From Mariniblastus sp964414815 (lineage in GTDB: Bacteria > Planctomycetota > Planctomycetia > Pirellulales > Pirellulaceae): a stretch of 64,000 bases of DNA. The notes under the pieces are model-generated. The model was not told the DNA's origin. It worked only from the letters and a program-made list of their open reading frames with translations, and made no database searches. The stretch spans positions 1-64,000 of the forward strand of contig CAYPXY010000024.1 of the NCBI GenBank assembly GCA_964414815.1, in the 5' to 3' direction. Positions 17,820-24,825 of the stretch are shown here, piece by piece. The translations under genes and the position numbers were made by a program. The first letter of the stretch is position 1; each line of letters starts with the position of its first letter.

Positions 17820-19100
17820 TCAAAAAGCAACGTCGCTGGCGAACAGGTTGGCTAGTTGTTGTTCGATCAGTTTGATCTCCGATAGGCTTCCCGACGAACC
17901 GCGAGAAACCACTTTTTCGTTTTCGTTTTGATGGAGCAATTTTTCGATTTTTCGATACGCATGCATGACGGTTGAATGGTCTCGATTTCCAAAATAGCCG
18001 CCGATTTTCAAGAAACTGAGTCCCAACAGTTTTCGAATCAGGTAGATCGCCACATCTCGAACAAAAACAATGGACTGCTTTCTGGAGTCGCTTGCCAGAT
18101 CCTTTGGTTTAAGCTGAAATGATCGAGCGACGTGCTGAACAATCGCTTTGGCGAGACGATCTTGACTTTCTTCAGACCGGTGAAATAACTGATTGATGAT
18201 TGCGTCATCAATTTCTATCGTACCCTGTTCGCCGTTAGAAACGGTGCCGTTAGAAACGGGTTGAATTGAACAAGCCAACTTGAGTTGTCCAATGAAATGA
18301 ACGATTTTTGGCACGGAGACGCTCAGTCGATTCGATAGTTGTTCGACCATTGCGTCCCCCATATTCAAACCATTTAATTGAGTCAGCTCACGAATGATCG
18401 CGGTTCGTGCTGGCTGTCCCGGTTCGTTGACCGGCAAGGTTAAACCACCGGAAAGCCGTGAAACCAGTTTCGGTATCAAGCGTTCGTGGAGTACAGGCTC
18501 ACGATCCATGGTGAATATGATAGGTTGTCGATTGGCCAGCATTCGATCCAGAATGACCAACAATTCTTGCTGCGTTGCCCATTTGTCTGCCAGTAGGTGA
18601 GCATTGTCCAGCATCATTCCTGCAGCATGATCAAACTGGCTTCGAAAATCGTCCACGGTATCGGTGGTTAACGCAGACCGAAAACGCCGTTCGAAATCAG
18701 TCACATCCAGAACGATTCCCTTGGGAACCATTCCCTTGGCGGGGTTCTTTTTTGAAGACGCCGATTTCTGATTGCCTGGATAGGGAACCGTTTGGCATTG
18801 AGTCAGTCCCGATAACAACATCAATCCCAGCGAGGTTTTTCCAGTACCGGCCGGTCCGAAAAGAGTCAGTGGCCACACATGAGATTGAGTTTTCAAGTAA
18901 TCGGCAGCGATCTCCGGCTGAGCAAACATTCGCAAAACTCGATTGTTGTCATCGCCCACAAATCGCGCCAGCCCGTTGGGACGATGGGCGACCGCCCCTT
19001 CATTTCCCAAAAATAGGGAGTTTTGAAGGAATCGAAATGGAATCGAAAATACGGAATGGTCCGCTGACAAAATCATCGTCTGCCTGAGAATCAGGTGCAA
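17820..19100 (-). CDS. dnaA: Short, divergent replication initiator DnaA
   Basis: A 426-residue DnaA. The AAA+ domain has Walker A GPAGTGKT (82-89), a Walker B segment GMMLDNAHLL (161-170), and the box VI-like segment LVSRLSGGLTLPV. The C-terminal DNA-binding domain carries GNRDHSTVMHAYRKIE, the DnaA signature. The usual domain I (helicase and DiaA interaction) and linker are missing: only about 50 residues without recognisable domain I precede the AAA+ core. Walker B reads Asp-Asn instead of Asp-Asp. Another possible start is Met 9 at 19076. The gene lies upstream of dnaN across the candidate origin. Confidence 0.9.
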   Translation of the reverse strand: MHLILRQTMILSADHSVFSIPFRFLQNSLFLGNEGAVAHRPNGLARFVGDDNNRVLRMFAQPEIAADYLKTQSHVWPLTLFGPAGTGKTSLGLMLLSGLTQCQTVPYPGNQKSASSKKNPAKGMVPKGIVLDVTDFERRFRSALTTDTVDDFRSQFDHAAGMMLDNAHLLADKWATQQELLVILDRMLANRQPIIFTMDREPVLHERLIPKLVSRLSGGLTLPVNEPGQPARTAIIRELTQLNGLNMGDAMVEQLSNRLSVSVPKIVHFIGQLKLACSIQPVSNGTVSNGEQGTIEIDDAIINQLFHRSEESQDRLAKAIVQHVARSFQLKPKDLASDSRKQSIVFVRDVAIYLIRKLLGLSFLKIGGYFGNRDHSTVMHAYRKIEKLLHQNENEKVVSRGSSGSLSEIKLIEQQLANLFASDVAF

Positions 19101-19163
19101 AAAAGGAACTGAACTACAGCCCCGTGATTCTATCCGATTTCAGCCTCAAACGGGAGGGTTGGG

Positions 19164-20378
19164 TCAAGATATTCCGCGTGTAGGGTGTTGTTGCAAGTGC
19201 CTTAAAATACTGGAGATGTGGCAACACCCATTTTCGATCTCCGCTAAGCTATTCGTTATACCCAAACTAATCCGGATGGATGACTCAATCAGCCTTTTTT
19301 CAAGCCCCATAGCCTCCAAAACAGGCGATAATTCGCTTGATCCGCTGGCACAGGCTGATCCGGTGGAAATAGCAATACCGGCAAGGTCGGCGGCCATTAA
19401 AAACGCTTGCCGGTTAATTCCTGGAATCGCGATGTTCAATGTGTTTGGCAGTCGCTCGACTTCGCCACCCACCACGTAAATACCGGGGAATTCAGTGGTC
19501 AAAGCGTTTTGCAGCCAGTCCCTGAGCGATCGAATTTTTTCGCTTCTCTCCGGCTGATCGATAGACAATCGGACGGCGGCTTCCATCCCAACGACCAAGG
19601 CCACATCTTCTGTCCCCGGGCGCATTCCTTTTTGCTGAAAGCCACCATACAAAATGGGTTCGATGGAAACGCCCTGTTTCAGTATCAGTGCTCCTATTCC
19701 GCGTGGACCGCAAAATTTATGGGCCGTAAACGTCATCGCGTCGATGTGAAGTTCCCGAAAGTGTACCGGAATCTTTCCAACCGCTTGAACGGCATCGACA
19801 TGGATGGAAACATTGTGCCGATGGCACCGTTCGGCCGCTTCTCTGACCGGCTGAATGACCCCTGTTTCGTTATTAGCCATCATCAGGCTCACCAGCAAAG
19901 TCGGCTGTTGCAGCAATTCATTCAAATGATCCAGCCGAACCGTTCCCTGTGGGTTGGCGTCGATCTTGCGAACGGCGAATCCGAGTCGGGCAAGCTGTTC
20001 TCCCGCACCCATGATGCTGGGATGTTCGATGGACGAAATCAGCACCTGAAAATCGCCCGGTTTGGCTTGGGAATTTCCGCTGACGATTTTCTCAAACGCG
20101 GCGGACGTCAATCCGATCAATGCCAGATTGTTGCTTTCCGTTCCTCCACTGGTGAAAATCAGCGAGTCCGTCGCCATTCCTTTGGATACTCCGCCCAGCA
20201 TCTGCAGGATCGTGGATCGGCTTTTTTCAAGGACGCGGCGAGCAGTTTGTCCGAATTGGTGCTGACTGACTGGATTGCAGAATCCTTTCGCGTAGCAGTC
20301 GGTGATTGCCTGAGCAACGAGTGGGTCGATGGGCGATGTCGCATTATGATCGAGATAGATGGGAGCTGTTTGGGTCAT
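19164..20378 (-). CDS. Cysteine desulfurase, NifS/IscS type
   Basis: A 404-residue pyridoxal-phosphate enzyme that removes sulfur from cysteine for Fe-S cluster or thio-cofactor synthesis. Motifs include YLDHNATSP at the N-terminus, FTSGGTESNNLAL, the PLP-lysine segment TAHKFCGPRG and the active-site Cys loop STGSACASGSSE. The one-residue-scale spacing of that loop fits group I (NifS/IscS) enzymes. No iscU or tRNA-thiolase gene is adjacent. It sits 63 bp upstream of dnaA on the same strand, so its physiological partner is unclear. Confidence 0.93.
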   Translation of the reverse strand: MTQTAPIYLDHNATSPIDPLVAQAITDCYAKGFCNPVSQHQFGQTARRVLEKSRSTILQMLGGVSKGMATDSLIFTSGGTESNNLALIGLTSAAFEKIVSGNSQAKPGDFQVLISSIEHPSIMGAGEQLARLGFAVRKIDANPQGTVRLDHLNELLQQPTLLVSLMMANNETGVIQPVREAAERCHRHNVSIHVDAVQAVGKIPVHFRELHIDAMTFTAHKFCGPRGIGALILKQGVSIEPILYGGFQQKGMRPGTEDVALVVGMEAAVRLSIDQPERSEKIRSLRDWLQNALTTEFPGIYVVGGEVERLPNTLNIAIPGINRQAFLMAADLAGIAISTGSACASGSSELSPVLEAMGLEKRLIESSIRISLGITNSLAEIENGCCHISSILRHLQQHPTRGIS

Positions 20379-20403
20379 GCTGCTGTGTTGCGGTTCTCAC
20401 ACC

Positions 20404-21129
20404 CTACTTTTTATGATTCTTGAAGGCTCCCAAACCCATCTGGTTTGCCCGGTCAAAACGGACTTTTGCCCGCTCGGAGCGTCCCATGGATTGATCGATG
20501 GTTGCGTAGGTTTGATAGGCTTTGGCTAAACGTTCTTTCAATTCCTGTTCGAAGTGGGTTTCTTCGGGGACCGGATCGAGGCTCGAGACGCGGATCGCCC
20601 ATTCCATGATCTCTGGAACGGCCAGATACATTTCATCGCGTGCCAGTTGAGCAATCATTGGCCAGTAGATTTTTGCCAGTTCGGGGTGTGAATCATTCCA
20701 AAATTCCCAGTAGAACTTGAATGAGCTTTCTCCGTGCGGGAGATTCAGGTAGTCGACCAGAAAACGGGCATCGCATTCGGCGGGCTGAGTGGCGTCGGTG
20801 AGTTCGGGGATCCCTTCGAAACAAAGATGCCAGTTTTTTGGAGAGGTGGTCGTGATCAGGCCTTTCTGACCGAGCGACCGCTCGAAGTCAGAAGTTTCAT
20901 CGCGGTAGGAGATTCCACGTACCACCCAATTCAAACCGGGTAGACGAACAAATTGAAACCTTCGTTTGGAAAAATCATCGGGTGAAAATTCAACGCCGAC
21001 CACATTTCCGGCGGCCATCAGCACCAGAAAGCCGATTCCCAATCCGCTGAGCGTCAGCAGTCCCCCTACGATGAAAATGGGGGCCAGACAGCCTCGGGTT
21101 TTGGGGTTCGTGGGAGCAGGATTCGACAT
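20404..21129 (-). CDS. Membrane-anchored protein, unknown
   Basis: 241 residues if started at the second Met (21129, MSNPAPTNPKTRG). A frame from 21150 adds seven residues. One strong membrane segment (about 16-42, PIFIVGGLLTLSGLGIGFLVLM) is followed by a soluble domain with no recognised family and a C-terminal helical, TPR-like stretch (ELKERLAKAYQTYATIDQSMGRSERAKVRFDRA region). It is 25 bp upstream of the cysteine desulfurase gene, on the same strand. Function unknown. Confidence 0.65.
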   Translation of the reverse strand: MSNPAPTNPKTRGCLAPIFIVGGLLTLSGLGIGFLVLMAAGNVVGVEFSPDDFSKRRFQFVRLPGLNWVVRGISYRDETSDFERSLGQKGLITTTSPKNWHLCFEGIPELTDATQPAECDARFLVDYLNLPHGESSFKFYWEFWNDSHPELAKIYWPMIAQLARDEMYLAVPEIMEWAIRVSSLDPVPEETHFEQELKERLAKAYQTYATIDQSMGRSERAKVRFDRANQMGLGAFKNHKK

Positions 21130-21344
21130 GCGATGGGCGACTGCAAACAAAATGCCAAAAATACGAACCCGTTATTCTACAAAACGTCTTTCAAAAGCCG
21201 AAGTTTGGAAGAAACGAATTCTGAAAAAACTGAAAAAATTTGACTTGCCTTTTCCGGTCTGGAATCCATAATCCCGCTATCCGTTTGGACAAAACGCCAC
21301 GTTTGGGACAAAACGCCAGACATAGAGACTTTACCTGCCGACCT

Positions 21345-22034
21345 TTGAATAACGACCCGGAACGAGCCGATTCCTTTGACGAACCGAACGCGGAACAAGC
21401 CGTGTGTACGGTGAAGAACTGGAGCGATGACCCTCAGGATTGCCTGAAGCGGGTAGAGGCGGTGCTGTTCCTTTCCCGCAAGCCGCTGACGACGCGAAAA
21501 ATCAGCGAACTGGCTCATCTGGAGGACGGAACGCAGGCCCGTACCCTGGTCGGGCAGCTCAATACCCGTTATGACCGGTCGGGGCAGTCATTTCACGTAA
21601 AGAACGTGGCTGGGGGGTATCAAATGATGACCCGGCCGCAATTTTCGGACTGGATTCGGCGGCTGGACTACCTGCCACAGCCCGTGCGGCTGTCGGCGCC
21701 CGCGATGGAGACCCTGACCGTTGTCGCTTACCGCCAGCCGATCATCAAGGCCGAAATCGAAGCCATCCGGGGGGTCGCCTGCGGCGAAATGTTGCGCCAA
21801 CTGCTGGAAATCAACTTGATAAAAATTGCTGGACGAAGCGAAAAATTAGGCCGACCCTTCTTGTATACTACGACAAAAGAATTTCTAACATGTTTTGGCC
21901 TGAACAGTCTTCAGGACTTGCCTCAGGCGAAACAATTGTTGGGTGCGGGGTTGCCTGATTGGGCGACTTTGGACAACAATCTTTCCGATCTGAATTTTGG
22001 CTCATCAACGCCGCTCAATGAAGAGACAATTTAA
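21345..22034 (+). CDS. scpB: Segregation and condensation protein B
   Basis: Condensin accessory protein with two winged-helix domains, which binds ScpA and SMC during chromosome segregation. Family features are LKRVEAVLFLSRKPLTTRKISEL, the GYQMMTRPQF segment, and ETLTVVAYRQPIIKAEIEAIRG near the second domain, ending FLTCFGLNSLQDLP. No ATG is in frame upstream of the domain. Candidate starts are TTG at 21345 (used here, 229 residues) or GTG at 21402 or 21411. No scpA is adjacent. The next gene starts 13 bp downstream of its stop. Confidence 0.88.
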   Translation: MNNDPERADSFDEPNAEQAVCTVKNWSDDPQDCLKRVEAVLFLSRKPLTTRKISELAHLEDGTQARTLVGQLNTRYDRSGQSFHVKNVAGGYQMMTRPQFSDWIRRLDYLPQPVRLSAPAMETLTVVAYRQPIIKAEIEAIRGVACGEMLRQLLEINLIKIAGRSEKLGRPFLYTTTKEFLTCFGLNSLQDLPQAKQLLGAGLPDWATLDNNLSDLNFGSSTPLNEETI

Positions 22035-22047
22035 GGAGACTTGAACT

Positions 22048-22491
22048 GTGAAACTGATGCCTGGACACGCCGTTTACGATTTTGAACAGAGAGGTACACT
22101 CGTGCTCAACGAAGAGACGTTAGAAAAACTATTTGATTTGACAGACCCAACTTCCGGGCCCCATTCTTTCGAATGGGAACAGGAGCGATCTTCAACGCTC
22201 GTAGCCTTCGACGATGATGACGAAGACTACGATGACGAGGAAGATGAAGACTACGATGATGATGATGAGGATGAAGTCGAGGACTTAGAAGAAGAGTCCG
22301 AGGAAGAGTCCGAAGAAGAGGACGAAGAATTCGATCTCGACGAAGAAGATGACGAAGAAGATGACTGGGAAGAAGTCGAAGACGACGATGACCTGGAAGA
22401 CGAAGACTTCGACGACGACGAAGATGACCTGGACGATGACGACGACTGGGACGAAGATGAAGACGAAGAAGACGATGAGGACTGGGATTAG
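22048..22491 (+). CDS. Hyperacidic protein with Asp/Glu tail
   Basis: A 147-residue protein that starts with GTG at 22048, about 10 bp after a clear AAGGAG (22033-22038) that overlaps the scpB stop. The first about 53 residues are ordinary (MKLMPGHAVYDFEQRG...). The remaining about 94 are almost entirely Asp and Glu, with a few Trp, Tyr, Leu, Val and Phe. Such tails can mimic DNA or bind basic proteins, but no family is recognised. Coupling to scpB suggests a chromosome-related role, which is inference only. A strong terminator follows. Confidence 0.75.
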   Translation: MKLMPGHAVYDFEQRGTLVLNEETLEKLFDLTDPTSGPHSFEWEQERSSTLVAFDDDDEDYDDEEDEDYDDDDEDEVEDLEEESEEESEEEDEEFDLDEEDDEEDDWEEVEDDDDLEDEDFDDDEDDLDDDDDWDEDEDEEDDEDWD

Positions 22492-22542
22492 TCAATAAGC
22501 CCAGTGGCGGGTCGGATATCAGTCCATTCACAATCATTTTTC

Positions 22543-22574
22543 AAAATCCTCGATGGGCTATCGAGGATTTTTTT
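22543..22574 (+). terminator. Rho-independent terminator after scpB operon
   Basis: ATCCTCGAT-GGGCT-ATCGAGGAT forms a perfect 9-bp stem at 22546-22568, followed by seven T residues and preceded by AAAA. It lies 52 bp after the acidic-protein stop and ends the scpB transcript. Confidence 0.9.
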
Positions 22575-22594
22575 CGTTTCAAGATACTTGTGGC

Positions 22595-22658
22595 GACAGA
22601 CCTCCCGGTCTGTCGAAAGCACAACGGTCGAAACTGTATTTGACAGACCGGGAGGTCT
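22595..22658. repeat. Compound palindromic intergenic repeat
   Basis: GACAGACCTCCCGGTCTGTC (22595-22614) is itself a near-palindrome. GACAGACCGGGAGGTCT (22642-22658) is its inverted copy 27 bp downstream. The pair can form either small hairpins or one large one. It lies between the scpB operon terminator and the convergent AAA+ regulator. Confidence 0.75.
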
Positions 22659-22692
22659 ATCCCACGGAGAGCCTCATTCAGCTTCTGCTCCG

Positions 22693-23673
22693 TTATGATT
22701 CCGGCACGTTTTTCACCAACCCGTGATCGACCAGTTTCTTGTACAGGGTATTGCGATTGATTCCCAAACGGGTTGCGGCTCGGGTTTGAGTCTGGTCGCA
22801 GGCTTCCATGATTTGGCAGAGTAGTTCGCGTTCGAGCGGATCAAGGATATCTCGATACAGGCTTTCGCTATCTTCTTGAGCCTTGCTGATCCGGTGAACC
22901 ACATACTCGCGTATCAGCGACTGCTCGTCGGTCGGCCGAAAGACCGCTGTTTGAGCTGCTTTCGAATCGCCGACCACCGCTGGAGGAAGGTCTTTCAATT
23001 CAATTTGACCAGCATCCGACCAGATGACCGCTCGTTCGATATAGTTTCGCAATTCGCGAAGGTTTCCCGGCCAAGGGTATTCGGACAACACCTTCATCGC
23101 ATCGGGCCGAATGGTTGGAATCTGCAGGCCATGAATCTCCGCAAACTGCTTTGCAAAATACTCCACAAAAAGCACCGCATCCCTTTCGCGACGGCGGAGC
23201 GGCGGCAGCACGATCGGTAAAACATTTAATCGCCACAACAGATCTTCTCGAAAGAGTCCATCGACAACGGCTTGTTGAATATCAATGTTGGTGGAAGCAA
23301 TCAGCCGAAACGGCAGTTGTGGCTGGTCGATGAAGTTCAGCAGCCGCGATTGCAGCCGCCCCGGCAAGGCATGGATTTCATCGAGATACAAGGTGCCAAA
23401 ACGGGCTTCGTCACCGCTTTGAGTCGATGGTTTGCCAAGCAGCTCAGTCTCAAGCTGTTCTTCAGTCAGCGAACTGCAGTGAATTTTTTTCCATGGCTGG
23501 CCAGTTCGGCGACTGGATTGGTGAAGTGTGCGGGCGACCCAGTCTTTTCCCGTACCGATTTCTCCGTGCAGTAGAACGGCCGAGTCGCTGGTTGCAGATT
23601 TTTCAATCAGCCGAAACACATCCTGCATCGCGGCAGATTTACCGATGGGCTCTGGTACGGCGAGATCAGTCAT
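22693..23673 (-). CDS. AAA+ Fis-type regulator lacking GAFTGA loop
   Basis: A 326-residue protein of the bacterial enhancer-binding class without an N-terminal sensor domain. The AAA+ domain has Walker A GEIGTGKD (about 38-45), Walker B LYLDEIHALP and the sensor segment YPWPGNLRELRNYIERAV. The C-terminus is a Fis-type helix-turn-helix (TRAATRLGINRNTLYKKL). In place of the sigma-54 contact motif GAFTGA it reads LLGKPSTQSGDEARFGTL, which is a shortened L1 loop. It may therefore not activate sigma-54 polymerase. Family identity is clear. The regulated genes are unknown. Confidence 0.85.
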   Translation of the reverse strand: MTDLAVPEPIGKSAAMQDVFRLIEKSATSDSAVLLHGEIGTGKDWVARTLHQSSRRTGQPWKKIHCSSLTEEQLETELLGKPSTQSGDEARFGTLYLDEIHALPGRLQSRLLNFIDQPQLPFRLIASTNIDIQQAVVDGLFREDLLWRLNVLPIVLPPLRRRERDAVLFVEYFAKQFAEIHGLQIPTIRPDAMKVLSEYPWPGNLRELRNYIERAVIWSDAGQIELKDLPPAVVGDSKAAQTAVFRPTDEQSLIREYVVHRISKAQEDSESLYRDILDPLERELLCQIMEACDQTQTRAATRLGINRNTLYKKLVDHGLVKNVPES

Positions 23674-23751
23674 TGGGTTTGAATGGAGTTTTGTACCCGT
23701 TCACGATTAAGGAATTGCTCTGAAATAAATTTCTGGTTCTTTTAATGTCCA

Positions 23752-23825
23752 TCATAACCCGAAGCGTAAGCGAGGGACGGTCTAACCAAGCTGGAGTAGT
23801 CCCTCGCTTACGCTTCGGGTTATGA
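23752..23825. repeat. Palindromic repeat P, copy 1
   Basis: Perfect 27-bp inverted arms (23752-23778 and 23799-23825) around a 20-bp centre. The arms contain CCCGAAGCGTAAGCGAGGGA and its complement. A second, slightly decayed copy is at 31697-31755. It lies between two minus-strand genes, so it is not obviously a terminator. Confidence 0.9.
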
Positions 23826-23875
23826 TGAAATACGGAAGTTATTTCGGGACAATTCCTAACTTAGAGGGGAGACTA

Positions 23876-23908
23876 CAAAAAAACTCTCCCGGGAAAATCG
23901 GGAGAGTT
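23876..23908 (-). terminator. rplU terminator
   Basis: On the minus strand the stem AACTCTCCCG/CGGGAGAGTT (23882-23908) is followed by a T-run (A-run at 23876-23883 on the plus strand). It lies 34 bp past the rplU stop. Confidence 0.88.
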
Positions 23909-23942
23909 GGGCGTTTGATTTCAAAATTAAATAGGGGTTCAA

Positions 23943-24254
23943 CTAGGTAATGGATTCGATTTCAACTCGAACATACTTTTGTCGATGGCCGGTTCGGCGT
24001 TTCGAATTCTTGCGGCGTCGGAATTTTTGAACGGTCAGTTTTTCGCCTTTGACTTCCTCTTTGACTACTTTGGCAGTCACGGTGGCACCGGCAACGGTGG
24101 GCTGGCCCAAGCGGAAACCCGCATCGTTGGAAATCGCCAACACGCGGTCAAAAGTGATGGTATCACCTTCGGTGACTTCGCGCAAATCGATATCGAGCAT
24201 CTGTCCAGGCTCTACTTTGTATTGGTGTGCTCCGTCGGCTATAATCGCGTACAT
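23943..24254 (-). CDS. rplU: 50S ribosomal protein L21
   Basis: A 103-residue ribosomal protein that binds 23S rRNA. The start is placed at 24254 (MYAIIADGAHQYKVEPGQM), the family N-terminus, rather than 33 bp upstream. The C-terminal basic block KFRRRKNSKRRTGHRQKY is typical. It is followed at once by a terminator and a palindrome. The usual partner rpmA (L27) is not downstream. Confidence 0.95.
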   Translation of the reverse strand: MYAIIADGAHQYKVEPGQMLDIDLREVTEGDTITFDRVLAISNDAGFRLGQPTVAGATVTAKVVKEEVKGEKLTVQKFRRRKNSKRRTGHRQKYVRVEIESIT

Positions 24255-24521
24255 ATTCTGAATCGGTAAAGAGAGTAAGATAGTCAAGATTTGAAGCCCC
24301 CCATTGTAGCGGATTCATTCCCGTCCGTCGAGAGTCAAAATCACGGAATTTGGCAGGTTTTGAGCCGATTTGTGATCTTTCATGTAAGCTTTTGCGTAGA
24401 AAAAGTCCAAGTATCCGCCCGTTCCCATCCCGCCAGACATCGTGTCTCGTGTGGAGCCGCTTTTTACAAACGAGGATGACATCGCTTATTCATCATTGTT
24501 TGATTCTGAGTCTCCAATTTC

Positions 24522-24825
24522 GTAACCGTTCACGGAGCGATGGAACGTTTAGCCGCAAGCCGACGCCGACCACTATTCGTTCGAAGCAAACATGGAAAGT
24601 AGGTCGAACTATGGTTGGAGCTGAAAGATCGGAAAATAGTCGGCGCAGGCGCGACGGTAGGGTGCAATCTCCCTATTCAACCTACCTGCCAATAGAATAC
24701 CTGCAACCCGATGCACCGCGCGCCTTTGGGGGTTGCCGAAGAATGATTTCGGTGTGGCAGTATGTTTTTGGCGGCAACCCCCGACGGCTTGCGGCTAAAC
24801 GTTTTCGCTCGTCGTGAACGGTTAC
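24522..24825. mobile_element. MITE-like element M, copy 1 (with 8-bp TSD)
   Basis: A 304-bp non-coding element. The termini are GTAACCGTTCACG on the left and its complement CGTGAACGGTTAC on the right. A second inner pair, GTTTAGCCGCAAGCCG and CGGCTTGCGGCTAAAC, lies just inside. The interior contains GGTCGGCGCAGGCGCG-like and GCCTTTGGGGGTTGCCG blocks shared with copies at 35030 and 63523. It is flanked by perfect direct repeats CCAATTTC (24514-24521 and 24826-24833), a target-site duplication. GTAA ends and 8-bp duplications are hallmarks of IS66-family transposition. No transposase is encoded. Confidence 0.88.

Noticed and set aside
17626..17823. 65-codon frame in the dnaA-dnaN gap
   Set aside because: AT-rich, no family features, and overlaps candidate DnaA boxes.
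19407..20423. 338-codon open frame antisense to the cysteine desulfurase
   Set aside because: No recognisable domains; the minus-strand gene has all catalytic motifs.
21240..21272. TTGACT...CATAAT as a scpB promoter
   Set aside because: The spacer is 21 bp, too long for a standard sigma-70 promoter.
24350..24817. 155-codon plus-strand frame upstream of and through element M copy 1
   Set aside because: Not preserved in the other M copies; interior of a non-coding element.
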